The translations under genes and the position numbers were made by a program. Below are positions 1-12,100 of a stretch of DNA of 64,000 bases, piece after piece. Position 1 is the stretch's first letter. Each line of letters opens with the position of its first letter. Under the pieces are notes generated by a model, which was given only the letters and a program-made list of their open reading frames with translations, did no database searches and was not told the DNA's origin. This DNA comes from Rutidosis leptorrhynchoides (taxonomy: Eukaryota > Streptophyta > Magnoliopsida > Asterales > Asteraceae): the NCBI RefSeq assembly GCF_046630445.1, contig NC_092342.1, forward strand, positions 84,761,001 through 84,825,000. The letters run 5' to 3'.

Positions 1-556
1 CTAACTATGGGATGCTTTAGTACTTCGAGGTTATTTTAAACACACCTGATCTGGTGTACTTCAGAGGGTAAAACATGAACGTTAAGGCTTGTTACCGAGT
101 GCCTACAACTTATAGAATACTTTTATACACTTGCGAGTGTACATATATTTATAAACGAAAATCTTGTGGTCTATTAATATATTGAAATGATTGTTATGAT
201 AAACCTTTGAACTCACCAACCTTTTGGTTGACACTTTAAAGCATGTTTATTCTCAGGTATTAAAGAAATCTTCCGCTGTGCATTAGCTCATTTTAAGGAT
301 ATTACTTGGAGTCATTCATGGCATATTTTGAAAGACGTTGCATTCGAGTCATTGAGTTCATCAAGATTATTATTATGTCAATTATAATTGGACGTATTAT
401 GAAATGGTGTGCATGCCGTCAACTTTCGTTGTAAAGAAAGTTTTTCTTTTAAAAACGAATGCAATGTTTGTAAAATGTATCATATAGAGGTCAAATACCT
501 CGCGATGTAATCAACTATTGTGAATCGTTTATAATGTATATGAATGGGTCCTTTCA
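1..556 (+). repeat. Element A 5' LTR, 3' portion only
   Basis: This is the terminal part of a long LTR and ends GGGTCCTTTCA at 556, immediately before the primer site. It contains the hairpin CAACC-TTTT-GGTTG at 217-230 and then TTTATTCTCAGGT and CTTCCGCTG, blocks that recur in the LTRs of elements B and D. Confidence 0.88.
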
Positions 557-557
557 G

Positions 558-570
558 TTGGTATCAGAGC
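558..570 (+). other. Primer binding site, element A
   Basis: TTGGTATCAGAGC directly follows the LTR end. TGGTATCAGAGC is the standard complement of the 3' end of plant initiator tRNA-Met, used to prime minus-strand synthesis. Confidence 0.9.
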
Positions 571-944
571 GGTGGTCTTAGCGAACCAGGTCTACATTAG
601 TGTGTCTAACTGATAGTCGTTAGGATGCATTAGTGAGTCTGGACTTCGACCGTGTCTGCATGTCAAAAGTTTTGCTCATCATTTTTGTTGGAAATTACCT
701 GCTTATCATTCTTAGTCTAGAAACATCTTATTGTATTGATTGCATGAATAGTGTATAGACAAAATTCATATCTTAGCGTATCTGCTAATTTATATCTTAG
801 CGTATCTGTTACTGTAAACTTTTCCTGACATATTCCGTAAATTCCTCCGTAATCTACGAAATCTTTTGCTCTATATAATTAGAATACCACCAGATAGCCG
901 AAAAATCATTTCATATTGAAAAATTCTTTATTCAATCGTACGAA

Positions 945-1178
945 ATGGAATTCGTCATTAGTTCAAGTCCCTCGGATTCTGAAATGGAATCCCACTCAAG
1001 TTTCGAAAGCAATGTGACCGAAATGGATCAACCAATTAGTCATCATCTATTCTGGATGAATTGGGGATGGGTTCGTAGCCTCCTCAATAATTGGAGACAA
1101 GAAGAAGGTGATCCCTTCCATCCACCACATTGCCATCTTGGCGATGAACCTGAAGCACTTACCGGCGAACCGGTCTGA
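945..1178 (+). pseudogene. Element A ORF1, truncated copy of an acidic protein
   Basis: The frame opens with ATG about 390 bases after the LTR and encodes a Ser/Glu-rich start (MEFVISSSPSDSEMESHSS) followed by a Trp-rich stretch (FWMNWGWVRSLLNNW). It stops at 77 residues at a TGA, whereas the homologous frame in element E (56519-56085, minus) runs on to 144 residues. Downstream bases (about 1180-1370) still resemble the remainder of the E version, with one or more frame changes, so this copy is a broken version. I recognise no domain. The position, first ORF after the primer site, matches the acidic ORF of element B at 26802. Confidence 0.6.
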
Positions 1179-1599
1179 AACACCATTTTCTCTCTCATTT
1201 CCAGAGTATCTCGTCACGATTATATACTACATCAAATTCTAGATTTTATTTATACGCTCGTTCGAACCGACAATCACCCAGTGTAATAGAAGAAGTCAAC
1301 GCGCTTCGCGCTCGAGTAGTGGCTTTAGAGAATATGGTGCAATGGTTACAAACACCAACAAATAACGAAGTATTAATTCATAATTTCAATTTTATTGAAT
1401 AAATACTCCGTAAAAGTTATGTAATTTCTAAAGTCTTTAGGGATTATTCAGTTCTAGTTTCAACCGTAAATCAAATGAGTATAATTTAATATTAACTCAT
1501 TAAATCTATGTTACATCTGAAGAAAATATGCACATATATATTTTCATAAAGACTGTAATAAAATTCTGTTGTACAAAATATTAATTATGAAAAAAAAAA

Positions 1600-1613
1600 T
1601 TAACGGGTAGGTA
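1600..1613 (+). other. Internal copy of polypurine-tract motif, element A
   Basis: TTAACGGGTAGGTA occurs here and again at 4015-4028, directly before the 3' LTR. It lies downstream of ORF1 and is followed by ATACCCG, so that CGGGTA and TACCCG could pair as a small hairpin. Element E has the same arrangement at 55026-55039 on the minus strand. Confidence 0.7.
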
Positions 1614-2429
1614 ATACCCGAGAGATATATAAATTCACAATTAATATGTTACATTTTTCAAATCTGATTAAGCAAATCATCAATTATACTCCCAAAATCT
1701 CACAACAATATACATTCTTGTATAGTAATCAAAACAACCATTCTCACCCAAATTTGATTACGCATTCTGATTTTGACAAATCAAAATCCAAGTCATGATT
1801 TAACAGGAGACATCACTCTTAGATTCCTACATCTTTCAAAGCTACACTTTGACTTTAAAACTGTGTTAGAACATCATATGTATATTAACGATTACAAATT
1901 GTGTTCAAACTCTCCGAATTTTTCGAAGACACTTCAAACAATGAACAATCGAGATGATGATCCAACCACATATTACCCACATTTATGTACCTAAAAAGCT
2001 CTCGAAGCCAAAGTCATAGTTCGACGCGTATCCATGTCAGACCCTTTGGCATTTATTAGCTAAAATGACTTTTCAATTCCTTTTCAAAGTAGACAGTTTT
2101 GCACAGCTCCAGCAAGTTAACTTCGACTTTTCAGTCGGACTAGTCTTATTATAACCTCGATAGATACGTTGCCCTTTCGTCATCGTTACTGGGGACCTTT
2201 CATATCTCGCCACCTTAGCAATAAACTTACCAACAACTTCAATTATCTTTGACTTTTCGAAAAATCATTATATTTATTGAAATCACATCATTTACTCATT
2301 CGCATCTTGTAATGAGAATTGTCATACGAATCATCAGAAAACAGTAACCAGTATTTTGAAATCTTGCAGCATGTCTACGCCAACAGTTATATGTGTACGT
2401 AAAACGTCTATCTCCTGGACTTACATACT

Positions 2430-2770
2430 TTGAATGTGAAGTTCTGAAAAATATTTTGAACTGCAAACTAGTTCTTGAAATGCTGACAAAGCATCAAAAA
2501 CTGTAAACGATCTTAACAGTAAAAAGTTTGATGACAAAGAATAGCAAGGTGGTAAAGCTGAGAAAAAGAGAAGGTTTAGAACTGGAAAATGGATTGAACA
2601 GACTATGAAGGAGGCTGTGGACAAATCACAAAGACTAAATCTGCCTTCAAAGAATCCAAATGATTCAGTGCCTGCTAAAGTCATTAACAAATATCTTACT
2701 CTTTATTCTAAACCTTTACAGACAAATCTTCATCATCATCCATCAATATTAGAAATTCTAAGATATTATC
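2430..2770 (+). pseudogene. Element A ORF2 remnant
   Basis: A Lys/Asn-rich reading frame is shared with element E (54268-53885, minus). The best-preserved part reads KEAVDKSQRLNLPSKNPNDS at 2608-2667. An in-frame TAG stands at 2542-2544, and a TAG stands at the corresponding place in E. Upstream of that this copy is frameshifted relative to E. No known domain is recognised. Its preservation in two independent copies argues that it was once a real protein of this family. Confidence 0.5.
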
Positions 2771-2819
2771 ATATCTTTCATTATAAATATCCGCGATATT
2801 TCTGAAGATATTTTCACAA

Positions 2820-4010
2820 CTAATCTTATCTGAAGTCATTTATCTCTTTGCGCTATCAGTGTTACATCATATAAGAAACTATAAGTTTCTATATTCTATA
2901 AACTTTCAAGTTTAAATTATGAATGTTTTGAAGTAGTGTTGAGAACTGAAGCATGAGTTAGTATAATATAATGACACTTGATCAACGTGATTATATTACA
3001 GTAAGTCATGCTGAGTTTCTAATGGGACATGAGGATTCCCAGACCATGCCGTCATCATGTTGCATGTTACACGACTCTTGTATTCTATTTAATCTCTAAA
3101 AATATCAAGAATATATTTTCTTGATGATTCGGTCTTTTCAGGGTATTCTGGTAAATTAACAAATCAAGATCGTGCCATTACCATTTCCTTCTTAGAACAT
3201 TAACTATGTTCATTCTGAAATTCATATCTGCAAATACTGGACCATTAAAAACGTTGCTTAATCGCAAGAAGAAGAAACGAAAGGACAAAACTCCAAAAAT
3301 AGAAATTGGAGTATAAATCGCAGTAAATAGAAGGGAGCATTAACTATGGATGTTAATGATTATAGAAGACAAAAGCAGGGGCTTTGAAATATAAGGGAAG
3401 ATATAAAACCCAACAACCACCCAAAAATTATAAACCGTATATATCAATGCATATAGCAATATAAAGACACGGGAGAACTAAAAACACTATAAAACCAAGA
3501 GTATAGTAGAAGTAAATAGATTCTTCCAAAGGGAGATGAAAAAGAAGAATGACAGATATGAAAGTTAGGAGTATATCAAGAAGCAGAACTGGATGGAGCA
3601 TATTGACGAATGCTTTAAAATATGAATTGAGGGAGAGAATAAAAGGTATGAGCTGTGGAAAATAAGGAAATGAAGTGGGTGGATTTATAGTGAAATATCC
3701 GACAGAGCAATCAAAATAGATTATCGCATTTAACCAAAGAAGATCCTATCTCCTTAACTACCGAAGAATCAAATCTTATTACGAAGATTTTCCTCTAAAT
3801 CCCTTGAAATCCGGAAATCCACCGTGACTACGTCCAAAGTTAAATCTCTATCTCAACCTTTTGTGACAGCTTCACTCGTACGCTTCACATAATCGAATTG
3901 TTTTATCTATATTAGTCAATAATGATAAAACTCTATTTATCCACTCATATTCGTCATAAAAACATTTTATTGTTAGCCATGACGACCTCACTCAAATTTC
4001 GGGATGAAAT
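2820..4010 (+). other. Non-coding 3' internal region of element A
   Basis: AT-rich and purine-rich sequence without a convincing reading frame. Parts match element E on the minus strand; for example the stretch around 3000-3200 resembles the complement of 53480-53720. No pol domain is present. Confidence 0.6.
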
Positions 4011-4014
4011 TTAT

Positions 4015-4029
4015 TTAACGGGTAGGTAC
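4015..4029 (+). other. 3' polypurine tract, element A
   Basis: TTAACGGGTAGGTAC abuts the start of the 3' LTR, which begins TGTGACGACCCGG at 4030. This is the expected place for the plus-strand primer. Confidence 0.8.
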
Positions 4030-7000
4030 TGTGACGACCCGGAAAATTTTGACTAATTTTAAATCAAACTCTCGATACGATTTAATATTTTTGATGCGAT
4101 ACGAAAAGTCTATTAGGTTGAGTCTCAAAAATTTTGAACTGTTTCATATGTTCAATTGACCTTCGACCGCATCCAACGATTCACGAACAATTAATTTTAA
4201 ATGAATGTGTATATATACATAAATAAAGTATATTAAAAATAAATATTAAATGATTGTAATACTCTTTTGATGTTCCGATTGATATTAAGTAAGTTAAATT
4301 CAAACTTATATTATTTTAAAATAAACGGTGATCCAAAAATGAGTGATATAAATTATAGGCTTATTAGAAATGTATTTACGATTTAATTATCAAATTTTAA
4401 TTTTTTTTATATTTTACCTGGGATCGAGCGCGGATAGTTGATTTAATTTTTAAGTTTAAACAATTAATAACCATTTTTATAAAATAATAATTATAATAAA
4501 TAAAGATATTTAATATAAAAATAAGATTTTTCTGAAGACTTTTAAACGTCACTCTTTAGCAACGGAGCACGATATACATCTCGTGGAAAAACTGTCGATA
4601 CAAATAAACCAAAAATGAGGCGGCTAACTATGCATAATTATTAATATTTGTTACTATTGTTAATTGATTATGGTTTTGTTTCTTTGTAATACTAAAGGTA
4701 GTGACATTATTATTATTATTATTATGTCCACCATTTAAATAATAAATAAGTATACGATATATAAATTGATCCAATTTTATGTCATATTATATTATAAGCA
4801 TATAGAACAACAAAAGCATGCTTTAATCACTTGCACATATTGCTACACTAATTGTACCACCTACCTACCACTACTATCTCCCTTGATGGTACACACCTTC
4901 ATGCCAAACGTACAAGTGCCCAAAGACATCTTCCCTTCCCTTTCCCAACAATGTGAGCTCCACCCACTAGTAAGACATAACAAGAATTGGATTAATGGTT
5001 ACAGAGAGATACAAAACGAGTAAGTCCACATAATTTTCATGATGATTAAAAAAAAAAGATGTCGACATATATCACCAAAGTGGCGACTAGGGTCATCAAC
5101 CCACACGTTTTTTTTATTTTATTTATTTTATTATTATTTATTATTTATTATTATTAATATTATTATTATATATAATAAATAAATAAATAAATGAAACAAT
5201 GACAAAATTTTGTCACGGGTTTTTTTTTTTATCGCTTTTGTCTAATAATTTAACTCTAAAATATTATATTACAACTATATATTTCATCTTCTAACATCAT
5301 AAAATATCACCTTTCCCTGCTAACTTTTGGTTCATCATTATCACCTCAAGAACTCAAACCATGCCAACCACCATCATCATCTTGGAACAACCTATTTGAT
5401 CACCATCGAAAACCCACATCAACCACAACTACTACTATCAATTGTTGTTGCTATTTTTCGTTTCTGTTTCTGGCAGAGAACCAACCCAAACTCAATTATA
5501 ATAAAAACGAGTGAATCGCTAGACTCGATTGTTTTTTCTATTTAATCATCGTCTTGCTATTATCAAACACCAACCGAATCACAAATCCAAGATATAACAA
5601 ATGGGTTAGTAAAAGAACATGTGGGGTTCATGGGTTTAAGCACCCATATATAGTTTAACACATGTGGGTCATCCAAATATTATAGTTTTAGAAAAAGCAG
5701 TTTGTGGAATGGTGGAGGTGATCAAGTTACGTCATAATGCATTAACCAAATTGATCAATAGTATTATGTCCAAACGAGAGCACATGAAGTGATAAAATAC
5801 TAGGTTATTAATTGTTGTGTTATTTATTCAAACCCCCTTGATTAAAATCAAGTAGGGGTGTTGAATATTCGTAAATAATTTGATCGAACACCATAGAGTA
5901 AATACTTGGGTTATCCCTATGGTTTCCACACATGTGCAACAATCTGATTATTTTGGGCTGTGAAGTTAATGGCGATGAAAAAGAATTAAGATGATGTTAG
6001 ATGATGATAAAAATCGATTAGTTTAGGGATGAAGAAGATCAGACGAAATAAGATATAGTATATAATTCGGGTTTAAGAACAGAAATGAAATGACTGAGGG
6101 ATGGATAGGGGTGTGTCGAGTTAACGAGAGGTCGCGGGTTCGAGCCCGAGCTGTGGCATTATTTTTAAAAGCCTATTTCTTTGAGGTTCGTGAATCCGAG
6201 GCCGACCCTGCATTGTTCAGTTCTGTCGTATGCATATTTTTACTACAAAATATCGTATAGTGAGTTTCATTACTCCCTTTTTATATATATTTTTGGGCTG
6301 AGAATACATGCGCTGTTTTATAAATGTTTTACGAAATAGGCACAAGTACTAAAACTAATTCTATGTGGGTTTAAACCAGAAATATACCCTTAGCTTGGTA
6401 ACATTAAACTACCTGTCTATGTACGGTAGGCGCGAATCCTAAAGATAGATCTATTGGGCCTGACAAACCCCATCCTGACTATGGAATGCTTTAGTACTTC
6501 GAGGTTATTTTAAACACACCTGATCTGGTGTACTTCAGAGGGTAAAACATGAACGTTAAGGCTTGTTACCGAGTGCCTACAACTTATAGAATACTTTTAT
6601 ACACTTGCGAGTGTACATATATTTATAAACAGAAATCTTGTGGTCTATTAATATATTGAAATGATTGTTATGATAAACCTATGAACTCACCAACCTTTTG
6701 GTTGACACTTTAAAGCATGTTTATTCTCAGGTATTAAAGAAATCTTCCGCTGTGCATTAGCTCATTTTAAGGATATTACTTGGAGTCATTCATGACATAT
6801 TTTGAAAGACGTTGCATTCGAGTCATTGAGTTCATCAAGATTATTATTATGTCAATTATAATTGGACGTATTATGAAATGGTGTGCATACCGTCAACTTT
6901 CGTTGTAAAGAAAGTTTGTCTTTTAAAAACGAATGCAATGTTTGTAAAATGTATCATATAGAGGTCAAATACCTCGCGATGTAATCAACTATTGTGAATC

Positions 7001-7030
7001 GTTTATAATGTATATGAACGGGTCCTTTCA
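4030..7030 (+). repeat. Element A 3' LTR (3.0 kb)
   Basis: It runs from TGTGACGACCCGG to GGTCCTTTCA. The last 850 bases or so are closely similar to the LTRs of element E, but about 4240-6180 is largely different and longer than the corresponding 2.3 kb LTR of E. Short ORFs at 4766-5023 and 5327-5545 have no recognisable content. Shared LTR blocks are GAGAATACATGC near 6300, the hairpin CAACC-TTTT-GGTTG at 6691-6704, and TTTATTCTCAGGT after it. Confidence 0.88.
6117..6180 (+). other. tRNA-like / SINE-head-like patch inside element A LTR
   Basis: GGTTCGAGCCC fits a pol III B-box, and its flanks CGGG and CCCG could form a T-arm-like stem. No complete cloverleaf is visible, so this is not called as a tRNA gene. 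It may be a fragment of a tRNA-derived SINE lying where the LTRs of A and E stop matching. Confidence 0.3.
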
Positions 7031-7770
7031 ATATATTTCGTTGCAATGTACATTCGAACAAGTGTATGCGAGAAATAGGGTAAAGGATAAGTGTAGTTCT
7101 AAACTACTCGAGAAGTTAAGTTAGTATTCAAGTGCTCATAGATGTATATACTCAGCACAAGCTTGTTGTTAAAAGCAAGTAAACGTTTCTCTAAATTCTA
7201 TTTTTCAGACTTTGCTTTATATTACTATAACATGTGGTTTACAAGTAAGAGAGACAAAACCTTTTTGATGTCATACACCGTTGAACTTGATATCGTTATA
7301 CAGATTATATCTTGACTATTATTGTCTTCGAACTTTTCATACTAAACCTTGTTGGTCTTATGCTGATAAAGTATTCCTAAAACATTGTTACTTACATATG
7401 CTATGCTGTTTACTTAACCTGTAGATTCACTCAACATTATTGTTGACCACTTTGCATGTTTTACCTCAGGTTCTTAGAGGTATTGCTTCTGCTGGTTTGC
7501 TTGGTGCATAGTCTTGATGTGGAATCATCATGCTTTTGACAAGACTTTATTTATATACATTTCGCATTTAAACTTTTTATATTACTAAATACTGTTCGCT
7601 TGTGGTTACGATCACAACAGTATTACTTTATGGTTAATGCCATGTATTTTAAAGTCAACTGTTTTAATAAAATTAAACGCGAATGCTTTTGAAACGTCTC
7701 ATATAGAGGGCGTTACCATTACTGTGGGACATATGATTAACATGCCTTCAGATGGAATTTGGCGGGGTGT
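7031..7770 (+). repeat. Old, degenerate LTR 3' portion of a related gypsy family
   Basis: The stretch keeps the block order of the younger LTRs: hairpin CAACA-TTAT-TGTTG at 7432-7445, then TTTTACCTCAGGT, then GCTTCTGCTG, then CGTCTCATATAGAGG near 7700. Everything else has diverged. No partner LTR or coding region is visible, so it is either a solo-LTR remnant or a truncated one. Its start at the end of element A could be the insertion site of A. Confidence 0.55.
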
Positions 7771-8686
7771 AATAGCTTGAGCTTATGACAGGGTGGCTTT
7801 GACTATTCGGACTTGGATTGGAGATTTGATAAATCCCCGAATTATGCTCTTGGTATCGGGTTGGGTTATTGTGTCTTAACCCGATTGGTTGCGTATTAGG
7901 GTCGTAATTACCCCTTCGTTATGTAACGAGTCTTTAAGGTTCTAATGAACGTTTTGAACTAAGTTTTGCGTTAAACACGAGTTCGGTTGTGTAATGAACG
8001 TGTTAAAACAAGTTTGAATGAGTTGGGATCAAACGGGGTGAATCGGTTTGGGTCGAAAGTGTCGAAAGTGTAATGAACGTCCAACAACTCCGTTTGTAAA
8101 AAAAAATAAAAAATGTTGTCGGTTTTGGTAAATCGAATTTGGGTTGTTTCAGAATCTATCCTCATCTTTTACCCCCGAAAAACGAAGAAAACCAAACCTT
8201 TTACCTTGTGTCGATCATTTGTATGCGACATACGCATCAACAATGTTACCATACAGTTCACATGTCGACCATAAGCCTTTCTTATCCATTCTATCGGGTA
8301 AGTTCGTAACAAAGAACGTCCATTACAAAATCCTAGAATTAGTTTTTTCATGGGGTTTTGGGATCGGTTTAACATTTATTACTCCTTACATCGAAGAACC
8401 ACCCGTCTTCGTCATTCCCGTAATATGATCTCCCTCCCATCTACAAGACTCCGGCGCTGTCATAAAAAGTTACGAGAATATTGGATCGCCTCCGTAGGTT
8501 ATAGAGCAAAAAGTTTATTTTGAAATCTAATTAATTTATCTCCATTCATACGTTTTTTTAAAATTCAAAAATTTGGATAATTTCTAGATTTATAAACATA
8601 CCAAATTCAATTTCGAATACTGAATACATATTTTGAGGGACGTTCCAAATCACACATATTAAACATCAAAGGTTCTAATATACACA
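7771..8686. other. Unassigned sequence downstream of the BAHD gene
   Basis: I find no recognisable gene. A 94-codon open stretch at 8144-8428 (+) begins at a TTG rather than ATG and follows TTGTTTCAG, which looks like a splice acceptor. It could be a stray exon or chance. TAATGAACG recurs at about 7943, 7993 and 8072. Confidence 0.4.
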
Positions 8687-9127
8687 TCATATTCGAGAAA
8701 CACAAGGGTTTAACACTAAGTTAAGGTACTGAGTGGTTAACGGCTTAATGACATTTTTATGATGTGTCTCGATATAGTCATGGAACTTATTTGGTAGATG
8801 CATATAGACGATCCAGTCATTGTCGTTGATCACACTTGGTAGTAACATAACATGCCAGTCCCATCTAGCTTTCGGAATATGGCATGACATGAACACTGGT
8901 TTCCCCCATCCGAAATCCTTTTCGCCCATCAGTAGAAATTTTACTCCTACTGATATCATAATGGAGACAGTATGTTTCTTTTCGGCAAGTGCTCGAGATA
9001 TAAAAATGTTTGGCCTTTGATCCTCGACCCAATCTATTAACTCTTTGAAGTGTTCCTTCTTGGATGCACTCTCACATAAGTTGTGAACCTCATTTGCCAA
9101 CGAGCTTAATGGCATGTTCTTTAGATC
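8687..9127 (-). CDS. BAHD acyltransferase exon 3 with DFGWG
   Basis: It begins after the acceptor CAATACAG and encodes 146 residues to the TGA at 8689-8687. It contains EKDFGWGKPVF, the structural DFGWG motif near the C-terminus. Using GAT at 9127 as first codon gives DLKNMPLSSLANEVH, which fits BAHD proteins better than the internal ATG at 9115. Confidence 0.85.
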   Translation of the reverse strand, partial: DLKNMPLSSLANEVHNLCESASKKEHFKELIDWVEDQRPNIFISRALAEKKHTVSIMISVGVKFLLMGEKDFGWGKPVFMSCHIPKARWDWHVMLLPSVINDNDWIVYMHLPNKFHDYIETHHKNVIKPLTTQYLNLVLNPCVSRI

Positions 9128-12100
9128 CTGTATTGAAGTTTTAGTATAGTTTTTAAGAACTATGCATAGATTATGGATTTAGATATACAGTATAGAATAA
9201 TCATACACATAATTGTCCGACTATAAAATTAACTTAACATAAAATACAAAAAATTTCCATTTTGTCTCTTTTTTAGACGATGTAATTTATAGAGTCTCAC
9301 ATATCCCTGGTACATGTAACTTTTGTCGCTTTTTAAATAAAAAACTAAAACAATTGCTCCTGACACACAACAGTTAAATCGCTTCTTATGAGGCGTTTTT
9401 GGCCCGTTTTTACAAATGTGTTTTTGGTTAATCAACTCCATTTATCAATATTACATTATTGCTTTTATACTTTTCATTAACTTTAAATCATATTTTGTCA
9501 AATCGACTATAACCTTCTCCACTACACCCTTTCTTCCTGCCACATTGTTAACTTAAAATCATTTTACTCAAAAAGCAAATATATGTAGAAGTAATTGGGT
9601 CTTTTGACCCCATTAATTAATTCTAATATAAATTATTTTTAAAATTGTATATAATACTATTCAATTTATAGATATGATCCTATATATTTTTATAATTATT
9701 GGCTTTTATGAATTAGAAAAAGAATGGGGTGTGTGAGAGAGAGAGAAGAGAGAGAGTGTGAGGAGAGAGAATCAAAACAAATGGGCAGGCACGAAACAAA
9801 CTCGAGAACACTACAACGGCGGATTAGAGGATCGATTAACAAGGCTTTTTGGAATCCATTAACCTCGTTCATGTTCTTCAATTTTCCGGAAAGCGGGGGT
9901 GTGGCGGATTTATGGCGATCTTTCAAACGGGTTGGAGATGTTAGGGATGTGTATATGGCAGGCAAAAGGCTAAAGAGTGGCCAACGCTTCGCCTTTGTTA
10001 GATTTGGCAACGTTAGGGATGAAGATGGGCTGTTTCAGGAGTTAAGGAAGTTAAACTTTGAAGGTAATCCGATTAGGGTTTTTAAGGCGTTCAATAGAAG
10101 AAACTCCAGACCTGCTGAGGTAATCCATTGCAACAACACCTCTTTCCAAGAGCAATTTCCTCCACTTAACAGGTCGTTTCTCCAAGGTAGAGATGAGCGA
10201 AGATACAATGAGGTTCTGGGGAATAATGGTTTTGCTCCTGATCTACGCAGAACTCTTCCTCCCAAAGATCTTAGAAATATGCTATCTGATAGGAGAAGAG
10301 ATGCTATGTCGGATAACCCTACTTCAAAGATTCACATTCGAGATAGTTGTCACAACATGCATTTTTTTAAAAGAACAATTGTTGGTAAGCTAAACGACTG
10401 GAAATACACTCAAGTGATGCAAGAATTGTGCGATGCCGAGGGTATGAAAAATTGTGACATCAAGTATCTAGGAGGTTTAGAGATATTATGGGTTTTCTAC
10501 TCGTCCATCGAAGCTGAAAGGGTCATCAACAATAAAGACCACTCGATTCATATGTGGTGTAGTATGGTTCAACAACTCAAATCCCCTTGGTACGTGTCTA
10601 ATCGCCTCACCTGGCTGGATATTCGTGGGGTTCCAATTACCTCATGGAACACTAGCACTTTCAAGAATATTGCGAGTCGTTGGGGTCAAGTTCTCGATAC
10701 GGCAAACTGCGAGATTTCCCAGGACCATCAAAACTTAGTAGCAGGCAGTGTTTTAATTCTTACAAATGATACAAAAGTGATTGAAGGGTGTTTTATGGTG
10801 GAAACTAAGATGGATATCTTCAAAGTTATCATATCAGAAAACTTAAATCTAAAGGTGGGATTAGATATAAGGGATAAAGAGGACTGTAAATCCATTGATG
10901 ATAAGGACAGTATTGGCAACGATTTTGTGGTTGACACATTTGATAACGGTGAGAAGGATGACGAAGAAGATGATGATTTCGTTGAAGATTCGTTCTCTGA
11001 CTCTGATTACGATAAAGAAATCATCCTTGAAAAAGCTCCCGTCGGTAAAAAATCAGATGCCGACGATGTCTCTGGCAAAGAAGGTAATCAGTCACATTCT
11101 CTGGTGAAGATTGTGCATGAAGATGAAGAGTCTGGTTACGTGGGTACTGGTCACTTGTTCCAAGATAACATTAATGATGTCTGCATTGGGGGTACAAAAG
11201 ATAACGGCTTATGTAGTAACCCTAATACTCCCACGCCCCCATGTGCCTCTCCGATTCCCAAGACTGGTGCACGTTTACAAACCAACTCGCCTGTGAGCCC
11301 TATTATCAATTCTGGATCCAACAGGGTGGCATCTGGGCCTGATGGATTGGGCCGTAATGACATTAGGCCTTCTCCTAATTTTGAAGCAATCCCTAACCGG
11401 CCCAATGTCAATATTAATAACATGGGGCCTAATATTAATCTGGGTGGGTCATCTGTTGGGCCTAGAAGTCAAGATATCAGTTGTGACAATTCGGGTGCAA
11501 TTGGGTCTGGGATAAAAGAAACGAACTTCACATCTAGGAATAAAAGGAAAATAGCGAAGAAGAAGACCTCTGGGCATAAATTGGTAAAGAAGAATACAAC
11601 TCATAAGAAACCTGATTGCTGTTGGTCGAATCTGAGGAAGTGGAAGTCTTCATCGAGAATGTTAAACATCAAATCTTCTGCTAGGAAATCCAATTCCACT
11701 CAGCCATTGAGATCCAAATGCACCTCGTGTAAGGAGAGATCCTCCATGGCTAGCGAATCATCTGGTGTCAATAAAGGTAATTGTTCGGACTCTTCTTTCA
11801 ATTTGAATGATTCTGTTGTCATTAAAGAATATGGGACAAAATTGGGGCTTAAATGGAAGGCACGACCTTCTCAGTAGCTGCTGTTTCATCCCTGTTTCGA
11901 ATTATCTGTTACTATGAAGATAATTTCCATAAATATCAGAAGCTTTAAATTGGTGGGGTTGAAGACAAATTTGGGTGGTAACGAAACTTGATATTTAAAG
12001 AAAAACCACATTTTCTAGCTATCCAGGAAACCAAACTTCATTCGGTTGAATTTAGATGGATTTGTTCACTTTGGGGATCTCCTAATTGTGAGTTTATTCA

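Larger units (their letters stand above)
1..7030 (+). mobile_element. Element A: non-autonomous LTR retrotransposon, 5' end outside window
   Basis: The order partial 5' LTR (1-556), tRNA-Met primer site (558-570), internal region (557-4029), polypurine tract and 3' LTR (4030-7030) is seen directly. The first 556 bases match 6475-7030 with roughly nine differences by eye. The internal 3.5 kb has no gag zinc knuckle, protease, RT or integrase. It holds two short reading frames that are also present in the minus-strand copy at 50369-59214 (element E), so these define a family rather than chance ORFs. Such pol-less elements are usually called large retrotransposon derivatives. The 5' target duplication cannot be checked because it lies off the window; the 3' flank begins ATATA. 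Confidence 0.85.

Noticed and set aside
6117..6180. A tRNA gene
   Set aside because: Only a B-box/T-arm-like piece is visible; no acceptor stem, anticodon arm or terminator could be assembled.
8144..8428. A 94-codon gene downstream of BAHD
   Set aside because: No ATG at the start, no recognisable domain; kept only as a remark in the unassigned region.
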